Below are positions 54,434-63,542 of a DNA stretch of 64,000 bases, in pieces. Source of the stretch: JALHVH01 sp963773685 (GTDB taxonomy: Bacteria; Acidobacteriota; Aminicenantia; Aminicenantales; Saccharicenantaceae); NCBI GenBank assembly GCA_963773685.1, contig CAVZBY010000006.1, positions 56,704-120,703 of the forward strand. The letters run 5' to 3'. The notes under the pieces are model-generated. The model worked only from the letters and a program-made list of their open reading frames with translations. It had not been told where the DNA came from and ran no database searches. A program made the position numbers and the translations under genes. Each line of letters starts with the position of its first letter. The stretch's first letter is position 1.

Positions 54434-55132
54434 ATGACGAATAGAAAAAGACAAAAAAAGTATATGTATGGAATTTTTTACCACGAAACCTCTGAGTTTA
54501 GAACAAAATTGGCCGAAGTGGTTGAAAAGCATCGGGGCATAATTACTCGTAAGCTGCCGATTACGCATTCGTTGAACAACGAAATGATCAATCTACGGAA
54601 TGAGATATTCGCTCTCTTACAATCTTGGATTGGTCAAAAGGTATTTGAGAGCAAATTTGGTATCAGGATTCCTCTTTCTTCAACAACGCTTTCGTTGGAA
54701 GACTACGTAAACCGGCAACAGCGATCAAAGAATGATATCTATGATCCTTGCGAAGTATGCGGAGAAAGGCGAATAACAGATTATTGCCATATCGTGCCCC
54801 GAATGATGGGTGGACCCAGCGCGGAAGAAAACTATTTATATCTTTGCCCAACTCATCATCATCTTTTCGATAGCAGGCGATTGTCGCCGGAGGAATGGAA
54901 AATACTTGACTTTTCGTCTAGGTCAGCCTCGGCACAAGCATATGCGAAAAAATATCTCGAACCATTCATAATGGGAGAAAAGCGCAAGAAAGGGATTTAT
55001 GGCGTGAGACTTGAGGATTTCGGGATGGTAGCTCGAAAAAGAGGGCTTCCGGTTCCAAAGGGGGATCCCCGGCTCAAGCGCGCCGGGACTGCATCCAAGA
55101 ACGTCAAGCGAGAAAAGAATATAATATCGTGA
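54434..55132 (+). CDS. HNH endonuclease domain protein
   Basis: 232 residues. The C-terminal half has a zinc-ribbon HNH: CEVCGERRITDYCHIVP (CxxC and the first catalytic His), MMGGPSAEENYLYLCPTHHHLFDSRRL in the order GG, N, LCPTHHHLF (second zinc CxxH and metal-binding His). Residues 1-100 are helical and unrelated to known domains that I recognise. Basic C-terminus (KRAGTASKNVKREKN). The ATG is 26 bp after the HEPN-like gene, so both are one transcript. Likely DNA-cutting effector; whether it is regulated by the first protein is unknown. Confidence 0.8.
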   Translation: MTNRKRQKKYMYGIFYHETSEFRTKLAEVVEKHRGIITRKLPITHSLNNEMINLRNEIFALLQSWIGQKVFESKFGIRIPLSSTTLSLEDYVNRQQRSKNDIYDPCEVCGERRITDYCHIVPRMMGGPSAEENYLYLCPTHHHLFDSRRLSPEEWKILDFSSRSASAQAYAKKYLEPFIMGEKRKKGIYGVRLEDFGMVARKRGLPVPKGDPRLKRAGTASKNVKREKNIIS

Positions 55133-55156
55133 TGATAGCAAGATTCCCCCTCTTCA

Positions 55157-55202
55157 GTCCGAAACCGTAATTTTCCGGCATTTTCAATATAATCTGTCAC
55201 AA
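55157..55202 (+). repeat. att-like direct repeat R3 (right of the HEPN/HNH cassette)
   Basis: GTCCGAAACCGTAATTTTC start and AATCTGTCACAA end; 41 of 46 positions equal R2. R2 to R3 encloses exactly the two cassette genes and their promoter. Confidence 0.75.
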
Positions 55203-55339
55203 TACTCTCGAAACTTCTTAGGTCCGAGTCTCCATCAATCTGCCGCGTCAACGAACAGAAGAACCTTTTTCTCTTTCTCACACCCCTATTTCCGCTTCTG
55301 ATGCAGGTAAGATGCTTTGGTTTTCTGAAGACAATTTAT

Positions 55340-56086
55340 TTATTCTGGCGGACTCTTATGAACTTCAATGATAATCTTGTTTTTTACTGAATTATAGTCA
55401 TCGTTTATGCTATCCTCACGAAAATCCACCCAATAGTATCGCATAATGGGTTTTATTCTTTCACCCGAGACAGTGACTTCAAAGCAATACTTTCCTATCG
55501 GAAATTCCCATCTCTGCCCGGTCGTCGGAAAAATAATGAGCAATCTAAATATATCTGGATGGAGCGTTGATACAGTTAGAAGATTGAAACGATATAATCG
55601 ATGGGGCACCAAATTTTTATCTTCTGTGGGTTTTTCATTTTGCTCATCAAAAATCCATTTGAGCCCAACGGATAACCAGTTGGGTTCTTTGTGCCACTCT
55701 CCATTTCTATATTCCCAAATTGCACTGAGTTGGGGTTGCACATTATTTGCAACTGTTTCTCCCTGATTTATTAATAAAAGATTTGCCCAATAACAACCTT
55801 TTGCAATTTTAGTTCCATTGTCATAGGTCCCTGGGGCTTGCCTAAAAAAAGGAGGTTCGTGCTTATAATCCGGAATATCTAAAATGGGCCTAGCGAGCCA
55901 TCTAAGAATTAATTGTTGAAACACTACCCAAAATATTACGAAGGTAGAAGCTAAGGCTCCAATTGCCTGCCAATTTTTATTGGCTTCAAAAGAATCATAA
56001 GCTATGATGAATATTAAGATGGGTATCAAAAAGAAGACCACTCGAAAAAACCTCACCCTTAAAAAGACCACTCGTATAGATCTCAT
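55340..56086 (-). CDS. Hypothetical protein with two N-terminal membrane helices
   Basis: 248 residues from the ATG at 56086 (MRSIRVVFLRVRFF), which has AAGGGA 9 bp upstream; a longer start at 56140 lacks a ribosome-binding site. Helices VVFFLIPILIFIIAY and IGALASTFVIFWVVFQQLIL are followed by a ~170-residue cytosolic beta-rich domain (CYWANLLLINQGETVANNVQ; WEFPIGKYCFEVTVSGE). The soluble part looks like an immunoglobulin-like or sensor domain seen in accessory membrane proteins of unknown function. AT-rich, part of the island. Confidence 0.6.
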   Translation of the reverse strand: MRSIRVVFLRVRFFRVVFFLIPILIFIIAYDSFEANKNWQAIGALASTFVIFWVVFQQLILRWLARPILDIPDYKHEPPFFRQAPGTYDNGTKIAKGCYWANLLLINQGETVANNVQPQLSAIWEYRNGEWHKEPNWLSVGLKWIFDEQNEKPTEDKNLVPHRLYRFNLLTVSTLHPDIFRLLIIFPTTGQRWEFPIGKYCFEVTVSGERIKPIMRYYWVDFREDSINDDYNSVKNKIIIEVHKSPPE

Positions 56087-56189
56087 CGCTGTCTGTCCCT
56101 TACTAGGCTGCCTTTGGCGGTTTCGCCCCCCCTTAATCATAGGTCGTTGCTAACTTCGAGAGCAAGCCCTGATAATTCCTCTTTGCCAG

Positions 56190-56440
56190 ATGAGACCCCC
56201 CCCCGCCTCCGTCTCTCTATTTGAGGCCTGGTCCGCTCTCGGGCGTCCCGCAGATCCGGGGAGCTCCTGCTGCGTATTCCGAGGGATTCCGGCCGGGTAT
56301 TCCGACGAACGCGGCCACCATTCCGAGCGAAGCCGGACACTGATTCTTACGGGAAAGCGGCCGTTTTTTGGCTGTCTGTCGGAATGAGTGGCCGGAATCC
56401 CTCGGAATACGCACCGGCGCCAACGTCTCCCCAGCCCCAT
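56190..56440. mobile_element. IS21-like terminal remnant / MITE with 23-bp inverted repeats
   Basis: A GC-rich block inside AT-rich DNA. Arms 56272-56294 (starting GCGTATTCCGAGGGATTCC) and 56390-56412 (GGCCGGAATCCCTCGGAATA...) are perfect inverted repeats of 23 bp, enclosing 95 bp. Further copies of the short motif CGGAAT / ATTCCG occur at ~7-20 bp spacing, as in the multiple terminal repeats of IS21-family elements. No istA/istB remains. Probably a non-autonomous derivative or the two fused ends of a deleted element. Confidence 0.6.
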
Positions 56441-56487
56441 CTATAAAGAAAGGAAAATCGGCTGGAGGGGGGCATAGGCCAGCTCAC

Positions 56488-56757
56488 CTATTTATTCGGA
56501 TTCCAGGGCTTAAAATACATTAACAGCTCCCAGAAGAAGCCTGGATTTTTTGGAACTATATATATCCTCTTAACTTTCACAATTGCCTTGTTTCCATAGA
56601 AGCCAGTTCTAATAATTTCTTTAAAATGAATCTTTTCAATTATAATGTCGTCATTGCTTTCCACCCAATATTGCGCCGCATCTTCTTTCTTAAGAAAGAT
56701 ATGAAATCCACCATTTGGTGACGACACCCACCACGTCCCCCTACTAAAGTCACCCAC
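56488..56757 (-). CDS. Hypothetical protein, 89 residues
   Basis: MGDFSRGTWWVSSPNGGFHIF at the start, then ESNDDIIIEKIHFKEIIRTG and FFWELLMYFKPWNP at the end. Mixed alpha/beta, no membrane span or signal. AT-rich codons and weak ribosome-binding signal. No family recognised; could be a fragment. Confidence 0.4.
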   Translation of the reverse strand: MGDFSRGTWWVSSPNGGFHIFLKKEDAAQYWVESNDDIIIEKIHFKEIIRTGFYGNKAIVKVKRIYIVPKNPGFFWELLMYFKPWNPNK

Positions 56758-58313
56758 ATAATCATCTAAAGTACTTGATAGTTTTCGCCGTTCATCTCAC
56801 GAAATAGGCAGTATCCGGTCCCTATGCGATTTGGTCTAGACTTACAGAAATATGTTCAATTCGCTCAATATGAAACTTGATAGCTTCCCCTGAAAAAATA
56901 ACTTATCATTTTTAATGCCTTGTTAGCAGAATGATAGAATTATTCCTTTTTTCGGAACGTGGTAAGAAGCCGCTCTGGAGGCTTAATACCACAGCCTAAC
57001 CGCGCTATTAAAATACCGTCGGCCGCGCGGCGATGTCAATGACCGCCCGCTCCAGTCCGCCCTTGGCGTCTGCAGATCAAGGAGCTCTGGCACCAGTTGT
57101 CTCCCCCGGCCTCCTTATGGGTTTTACTAAAGGTCTAAGGTTTCTTATAGGAAGGCCCCATTCCAGGACCTGGATGGGGTGAGTGTTCACCTACTAAATG
57201 ATTATATTTATTGGGCACGGCTTGAGTTTTTCGGGGAGGGGAATGCTTCCTTTACGAGGAACGTTAGAAGCGGCATATTATGATATTTCTTGCCAGAAAA
57301 CTGACTACCTATTGAACCGCAAGTATCTCTGCCATAAGTGATGGCACGGCGTTCCTATTGTGCCTGTGGATTTCTACTTGGGGTCCGGAAATCTTAAATT
57401 CCATAGGGCATGTTTGTATGGCAGCCATTTGCCATGATAGCCGCCTGCAGTTCCCCAATGAAACGGGCCACTTTGAGACCAGGTCTGGGCTTGACGTCCA
57501 ATCGGCCGCCTTGCTAATTCGAGAGGAAGCCCGAGACCCTCGTTCTCCACCGAAATAACGGAGTCCGATCTTTCCCATCCGTACGCCAAGATAGTCTTCG
57601 GCCTCCCTGGGGATCGAAGGGAGAAGGTCTGCTCATCTGCCGTCTGACTTTCAAGTTCTGTGACGAATCGAAGGGGATTTCTCTATAGCTTCCTCTGATG
57701 TGCACGGATATTTCCCTCTGATCCTTGGCATCTAAGTCGCCCGCCCTCCTCGGGTGATGGTGCTCGGTTTTGGTAAAATTGGATTTATTGCCATCTGTGT
57801 TCTGCTATCAAAAAAAAAGCGCACGAAGTGGATCCGATTGTGACATTTAGGACAGCCGATGATGGGACGAAGGAGCTTGACGTCTGTGTTTAATTTGTGA
57901 TCTCTTCAGAAATACAACTGAAATCTTTCTTCTTCACCGCTGTCGCAGTCAAGGCGGTGGATGTTTTCAAGAAGAAAGACTTGAGGCAGTTGAACCAAGC
58001 GAAATAGTGGTTGAAGAGTATTCTGCCGAGGGTCTTTTCATCCGCAGGTAAGCGCCTTGTATCGAATAAGCCGATTTTGAAAGGGTTGCAAGGAGGTCTC
58101 CGATTAGGACATTCGGCGACCTTTGGACGAATCGAATAGTTCCTAGTTGAAGTTCATTCTTGGACGGTGCTTCATTATGTTTCTGCTTATTTAGTCTAGG
58201 GTCGCGCACGAATGTTTGTCATAATCGTTGGAAACTCTACCCAATAAACCGCGCCTTTCAAATCCGTAGTCCAGCCCTCCGCAACCAGAAAATAGGCTAA
58301 CAACAATCATTAA
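56758..58313. other. Decayed 1.5-kb segment without a clear gene
   Basis: Contains only short or broken frames: two overlapping minus-strand frames at 57309-57705 (one with AYGWERSDSVISVENEG) and a plus-strand frame around 57900-58140 (VDVFKKKDLRQLNQ, interrupted by stops at ~58004 and 58140). Base composition varies sharply, with a GC-rich patch at 57000-57110 and 57400-57620. This looks like the debris of former genes or of a mobile element; I cannot identify the origin. Confidence 0.5.
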
Positions 58314-59302
58314 TTAGATCTCCGGGTCATAAACAACCTCGGTCCTCTTTCTATTAATAGCATTTACAATATAGTCAGATTCCATTATCACACATATACG
58401 CTGAGAGATCTCGGCCCAAGGCTTTGTCTCTTGCGAAATCGAAATATGAACATTGACTTCCGCACTTGCACCAGTTCCCCAGGCTCTCAACCCTATCCCA
58501 GGTGTTCGTTTTGGCATCGTCTGCAATACCCGTATGACTTTCCTTGCTGAGATAACACAAAAAGTGGAAGCCGCGACGATTGGGTATAATCGGTCCCAAT
58601 GCTTCATTGTCATGCCATAAATGAACTTATCCTCAGCATCCCTAATTCTCGAACCTGAGTAAGAGTTAAGGAATTCCCAAGCTATACTTTCCTCAGCCTC
58701 GAATTGGGGAACCAAATGGGTTTTTATGGTTTCAATTAGTGAATAGTCCACAGAAATTGCATATAGGAGATTCGGGGCTTTTTCGATTGCGTCGTAAGCT
58801 TTGTAAGCAGGAATAGGGATACAATCATTTGGGGCAATCCCAACCAGTTGCTGAGCATTCTCAAATCTTGTTCCTGCGTTCTTCACATTTATCGGAAGCT
58901 CGTTTTGTCCCTCTTTTAGGTCAAAATCAACCAGAGTATGGCCCGCAAATCTCTTATCTTCGCAATCAACCGTCGGTTCTTTGTTCCCATAATGAATCAA
59001 CCCTAGTTAGAAACAGTTGCTCGGTAATGGCTGCAGGGAATAGTTTCGTAATGGGGTTTTCAGCTGATCCTGTTTTCTCACGCTTGGGAATCAAAGAGCT
59101 GAATCCGTCTGCTTTTCATTCTCGGTATCAGCTCCTTTGCTCTTTTGAGGGTAAAGGAGCCAGAAGAATATAACTGTCTGGCTATTGCTTCTTCATCAAG
59201 TGCTTCCATCAATTTCAAGTAGGCTTTCGCTAGCACTATCCCTAGCCAGTTGGACTCTCCAAGGACACTTACCAAGGCTCGTGCATAATCAACTTCTGCC
59301 AT
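58314..59302 (-). CDS. Putative PD-(D/E)XK type II restriction endonuclease (two frameshifts)
   Basis: ~329 residues after +1 shifts near 59095 and 59010 (AGGG for AGG). Helical N-terminus (MAEVDYARALVSVLGES), then FPAAITEQLFLTRLIHYGNKEP, and a nuclease-like core HTLVDFDLKEG...ELPINVKNAGTRFENAQ, where the Asp and the later Lys in INVK resemble the D...(D/E)xK site with Asn in place of the acidic residue. It ends ...RKRTEVVYDPEI. The Vsr gene ends 19 bp upstream, as in restriction-modification operons. Specificity unknown; the family assignment is inferred from motif and context. Confidence 0.5.
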
Positions 59303-59321
59303 ATCCTACCCCTCATTCAAG

Positions 59322-59761
59322 CTAATTGACTCTCCGTGCTATTCTTTCTGCAACTGATCTTGCATTGGCACTAATTTTTGATTCCCAGACTCTAAGGACC
59401 ATCCAACCATCCTTACGTAATAACCGGGAATTTCTGCGATCGCGTTTCCTATTGTTTTCTCTGTTCTTTAATCCAGTATTGAGCGTTATGGCCCTTTTCA
59501 AGTTTACTTTTTCTCTCCAGCCAATTCCTCCCATGCCAAAAATCACCATCACAGAATATAGCAACTCTTAATTTCATAAAGACAAGATCTGGCTTTCCAG
59601 GTAAACTGTGATTTACTTTTCCCAGGGTAGAGACCAACTTGAAAAAGGGCTTTTCGCAACATCAATTCGGGTTTTGTATCTTTTTTCTTGCTTGCTCCTC
59701 TTCCAGCATTACTTGCCCGGACAGAGGCCGGACTCAATCCCCTATAGTTTGGATTACTCAT
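59322..59761 (-). CDS. vsr: Very short patch repair (Vsr) endonuclease (two frameshifts)
   Basis: ~145 residues when rejoined: KKDTKPELMLRKALFQVGLY, LPGKPDLVFMKLRVAIFCDGDFWHGRNW (split here as LPGKPDLVF and RVAIFCDGDFWHGRNW) and RKDGWMVLRVWESKI. The catalytic Asp in KPDLVF and the FCDGDFWHG zinc/active-site motif are present. Shifts lie near 59625 (CC to CCC) and 59475. Vsr nicks T:G mismatches left by deamination of 5-methylcytosine and normally accompanies a cytosine methyltransferase; none is seen here. It lies between the DUF262 gene and a putative restriction endonuclease. Confidence 0.88.
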
Positions 59762-59800
59762 TACTTCAATTAATCTTCCAGTGCTTAAGTCCGAGAGAGA

Positions 59801-61591
59801 TCAACATTTCTGTCCTTGCCTTAATTTCCTAGCTGTCCATTGTTTTTGACCGAGCCACCAGTCGTTCAACTTCAAAGGAGTGGTTGGAGTATTTGATGGA
59901 TGTTTTACCTTTTTTTCGAATGCGGCATCTTTAACCGAACAGTTATGTTCAACCGTAACAAGTGTCAGGTTTCCTAAAGTATGAACGAGACTTTTCATTA
60001 CACTTATGGGCTGATGCCATAATTTAAGGTCAGTTTCCCACTTAACTGATGTTTGGGGGAATATGTGCTCAACCGTAAACTGGCCAGGGGCTTTCCCGAG
60101 CTGGAACCAATATGAACTCTTACCGACTGACTCGCTTTCGATTCCCTAAAATTGCTCCAATCCTGATACCCTTTGCCTTTTCATAATATGGGTGCATCCC
60201 GGCTATTGCAAGCTTCTTGATAATATCGTCATCTATCCAATCTGCACTCAATACTTTTTTAGGGTTCCAAAATCTGTCCGCCCATCAATTTCTCCCAGTA
60301 TTTGCATAAACTTTGCCCTCAAGGGCGACAAGGGACGACCACCCAATATCCATCGTGCGATATAAGCCTCAAGGAGTCGGAGGTATTTGCAGAATTCATC
60401 TTCGGAATATGTGCCCGCCATGAAATTCACCATATAGAACATGATTGCGGGCACTACCAGGTACAGCACTTAGTTCACGAATTGACTGTAAGAGTTGTTG
60501 TGTCTCGGGTTTAAGGGTAACAGACACTCCATTGATTTCTACATCATTTGCACGCCCTAATATTGTCGGCCAACAAGACATTGATGGGGCAACGCTATCC
60601 CGCACGAAATCGACAAGGGCCTGGTCCTTCAAGCCCTGGGTCATATAGGCAAAATGCGCTGCTCCCCGGCGAGAATTAATCGGTCCCTGATTCTTAGATT
60701 CCCCTCGGCTAATTACATAATCATATAAGAACAGCGTTTGTGATTTGATTCTCTTTGTTGCAGAACCTCTTATCTTCTTTTCTAGGGGGGCCCAAATCTC
60801 ATCAAAAGTCTTCTTGGCGAGTTCGTCCGGGGTTATTCTAATGAATAGGGAGTTGCGGACGTGGTCAAATGGTTCTAATGGAATTCGCGCCCCATTCAGT
60901 GTATCAAAAATCTCGGCATGTGATTCATCCACCTTCGGCTGATGCTCTAGAGTCCATATATTTAGATGGTAAAGAGTAGCGTCTCTCAACATACCTAAGT
61001 TGGCGGGTTTGCCCTTTGGATTCCTTTTTTCACGCAGTATTGAGTCCAGCCATCTTCAAGCGATGTCGGCGTTTTCCTGAATTTCGGCAATTTAATGGGT
61101 TCTTCGGCAAGCAGTGCATCTTGGCCCAGCCAAAGAATCCACCGGAAATATCCATAAGCGGCAATCGGTACATGATCTAAGCGATTTATCCAGAATTGGT
61201 TTTTCCACTGCTTGTTTAAGGCCGCCTGATATGACGGCATGTCTCAGTCTTGGACAATTATGTCTGCGTAATCAAATGATGGCAAGGGGCTTTTCAGGTC
61301 CTCAGCAGCATGTTCGAGAGCTGCGAGCCAAAGCCTTAAGGTTACGAGCCGTTGCTGACCATCGACGACGATATGCTGTTTATTTAGGGTATTTGGGACG
61401 GGTATCCCGCCAGTCCTAAGGAATATTCCCATCCAGTGTGGGGGGTCTGGGCGGGTAGTTACGTTCATTACATCACGAATAAGCCTCTGCCAATTATCGC
61501 AATGCCATTCATAACTTCGCTGATATGGGGGGTGAACGGATTGCTGATGGCCCCCCAATAGCGCCATTAGATCCAAACTGAGTCCGAGCAT
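59801..61591 (-). CDS. DUF262/DUF1524 (GmrSD-like) nuclease, interrupted
   Basis: ~595 residues over several frames. N-terminal DUF262: PPYQRSYEWHCDNWQRLI and the ParB-like nucleotide motif IVVDGQQRLVTLRLWLAAL. C-terminal DUF1524 HNH-like: TVEHIFPQTSVKW, HTLGNLTLVTVEHN and KLNDWWLGQKQW. Breaks: an in-frame TGA at about 61246-61248 after DIIVQD, and shifts near 61005, 60465, 60255 and 60145. GmrSD-type proteins are NTP-stimulated restriction enzymes for modified DNA. The frameshifts resemble the insertion errors elsewhere, but the TGA could be a real nonsense mutation. Confidence 0.8.
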
Positions 61592-61905
61592 CTTGCCTCC
61601 TTGCCGGTTTTCGGCTGGCTATAGGCTCACGATTTGAACCTGTCGTTGAGTTTATTTTATCGACCTTAAGGATTTAAAGCTATAAATTTCGGTGGGCCTG
61701 AGATATGGCTTCTCCAGAGGGCTTAAGCAAAGAAGGGGGCATTCACAGACAAAGCGGTTCCTTATCGATTTTCGTTTTCTCCCTAGGGGGGGTCAGAAAC
61801 CGAACTGCTCCTCCAGGCGCAGGGGCGTCATATTAGCTAAGCTGAGCTATGCTAAAGTATCAAGACCTACGCTTCTGAGCCTTCAGTTTTCTCCTGATAT
61901 ACCGA
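61592..61905. other. Non-coding spacer between DUF262 and protease genes
   Basis: About 314 bp, AT-rich. Presumably holds the promoter of the DUF262-vsr-nuclease operon (for example TTGAGTTTA / TATAAA-like boxes around 61645-61690), but I see no convincing -35/-10 pair. Short inverted repeat GCTAAGCTGAGCTATGCTAA-like at ~61837. No gene. Confidence 0.45.
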
Positions 61906-62595
61906 TCAATCAATTGGAAAGCCAATAGGATTCGCTTTAATTAATTCCAATGCGGGCTTAATTTCATAGGAAATGATGATGCCCGTGTTTTCGTAAACTT
62001 CCAAGCCTGTTTTCTTACCGGCTGAAACGATGGGCGTTAGCACAGCACGATGTGCTGATATCACTCCAGCAACCTTCAATTCGTTCAAAGGCCGGCCTAT
62101 TTCCGAAAAAACAACGGGGCCTCCAGAGAAGCCGGGATTGGCATGCCCATCTATCAAGAGGATCATCTCGCCGCTATCCCCTTTAACGACAGCCGAGAGC
62201 GCCCCCCTTTTAATTAACGGAAACGGGAAGTTTCGGTTGATTTCGCCCACTTCTGAATGCAGGCCATAAGGGAATCCTAAGAAATAAACGTCTTGTCCTA
62301 ACGTAATCTTAGCCGTCGTAGCGGGCAACGACAGCTCCTTTCTGCTAAGCTGAATAGAAGGAGAGAGAACACTAATATCCATTGAGTCCTGGCCGTGCCC
62401 TACAACGTTGACAGACAAGTCCTTCCATTTCCCTTCATGAAATATTGAAACCAGTGTGTTCGTTGCCAGAGACTTAACAATATGCCGAGCTGTAATCAGG
62501 TATTGACGGCCTTCCCAATCGATTGTGAAGCAAGTGCCAATTGATTCCCCAGCTTTGATTTTAAACGTACGTTGCAACACATTGGCTGTAATCAT
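61906..62595 (-). CDS. Trypsin-like serine protease, cytosolic
   Basis: 229 residues, chymotrypsin fold. Catalytic triad visible: His in YLITARHIVKSL, Asp in GHGQDSMDISVLSPS, Ser in HANPGFSGGPVVFSE (GxSGGP). The oxyanion region and C-terminal NTGIIISYEIKPALELI are present. There is no signal peptide or membrane anchor, so it acts in the cytoplasm, unusual for this family but common for proteases encoded in defence islands. Intact. Possible role: activation of an effector or regulated proteolysis; no partner is identified. Confidence 0.85.
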   Translation of the reverse strand: MITANVLQRTFKIKAGESIGTCFTIDWEGRQYLITARHIVKSLATNTLVSIFHEGKWKDLSVNVVGHGQDSMDISVLSPSIQLSRKELSLPATTAKITLGQDVYFLGFPYGLHSEVGEINRNFPFPLIKRGALSAVVKGDSGEMILLIDGHANPGFSGGPVVFSEIGRPLNELKVAGVISAHRAVLTPIVSAGKKTGLEVYENTGIIISYEIKPALELIKANPIGFPID

Positions 62596-62731
62596 ATTTC
62601 CCCCCGAAACAATGTTTTAATCGCCTTTGCCACGCAAAGAGACTCTATCGTTAACCAAATACTTATGTCAAGAATATCACTTCTCCGACCAACCCTGGAC
62701 AAGCGCAACTTTATTCTATTCTAAGAAGAGC

Positions 62732-63142
62732 TCAATGAAGCTGTTTAGTATTTAGCCACCATAAAAAAGGGTTGTTTTCAATAGGAATATCACCAGCTTT
62801 ATTTTCCACTCGCTCGATTTGAGGCGACATAATGGCAAGCTTAAAAAGGTCAATATAAAATGGAAAAAAGAGAAATGTTGCTAAAGAAATGTAGGTGCCG
62901 ACTTTGCGTATCTTTGCGAGTTGAAGGTAAAATCCATTTTTATAACAATTGTGGGCCTGCAAGAGATGGAATTGTTGAACGGCGTCAAGGATAGCCTTTT
63001 CTTCTGTTTCATTTGTAATTGAGTCAATAATGAATAAAAGACTATTAATAAACTTATCACTTTCAACCCTAATAAACTTGGAGCTTTTAAATACTAAGCT
63101 TTTCAGGCTAAGCGATATCTTTGTGACATGCGGGTTCCCCAT
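62732..63142 (-). CDS. Hypothetical membrane protein (maybe the C-terminal part of the upstream gene)
   Basis: 136 residues: helical N-terminus (FKSSKFIRVESDKFINSLLF), then a membrane helix TYISLATFLFFPFYIDLFKLAIM and a polar tail ending NPFLWWLNTKQLH. It overlaps the end of the 63108-63542 gene by 35 bp in another frame. A single +1 shift near 63125 would merge the two into one ~270-residue protein, in keeping with the other breaks in this sequence. Confidence 0.5.
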   Translation of the reverse strand: MGNPHVTKISLSLKSLVFKSSKFIRVESDKFINSLLFIIDSITNETEEKAILDAVQQFHLLQAHNCYKNGFYLQLAKIRKVGTYISLATFLFFPFYIDLFKLAIMSPQIERVENKAGDIPIENNPFLWWLNTKQLH

Positions 63143-63542
63143 AATAAAACCATTTCCACTTATTTGTGTATCTTGGAAGGCTTAAAAACGGATAGCGGAA
63201 AGAGCTTTGCTGCATATAAACTACCGACGTTACAAGTGCTGTCACCGCATAGGTCCCTAAGAAGGCGATCATCCCGCGTAACAGGGGCGTATATTCATGA
63301 TCGGCAATCGTTACAAGGAGTCCAATTGCAGCCACAGAAAAGGCTAAAGTTTGTAACGCGAATTGGTTCATCTGAATCCTTCGCGTCTCAACCGTATCTG
63401 TCAGACTAATTTGATGTTTAATCATCCCTTTTAGATCTGTATATAGATCGTCCTTATCTTTTGGGGTTCGCAAGAGCTTTCCAAAAGCAGTATCAATGTC
63501 AATATTCTTTTCTTCAATATTGGGGCCATTATTTTTTATCAT
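63108..63542 (-). CDS. Hypothetical two-helix membrane protein
   Basis: 144 residues from the ATG at 63542 (MIKNNGPNIEEKNIDI), which has AAGGAGG 7 bp upstream. A cytosolic helical segment (HQISLTDTVETRRIQMNQF) precedes two membrane helices (TLAFSVAAIGLLVTIA and MIAFLGTYAVTALVTSVVYM). The layout, two spans with cytosolic helices, resembles small pore-forming or SLATT-like effectors, but this is only a resemblance. Its ATG overlaps the stop of the next upstream gene. Confidence 0.55.
   Translation of the reverse strand: MIKNNGPNIEEKNIDIDTAFGKLLRTPKDKDDLYTDLKGMIKHQISLTDTVETRRIQMNQFALQTLAFSVAAIGLLVTIADHEYTPLLRGMIAFLGTYAVTALVTSVVYMQQSSFRYPFLSLPRYTNKWKWFYYGEPACHKDIA

Noticed and set aside
54663..54851. 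Minus-strand 62-codon frame within the HNH gene
   Set aside because: Antisense to the conserved HNH motif; no start signals.
57309..57705. Minus-strand frames with AYGWERSDSVI resembling sequence sometimes seen before group II intron proteins
   Set aside because: The resemblance is from memory and short; no reverse-transcriptase motifs or intron ends are visible nearby.
57967..58209. 80-codon minus-strand open frame
   Set aside because: Serine-rich, no ribosome-binding site, and it lies over a degraded plus-strand frame; treated as part of the decayed segment.
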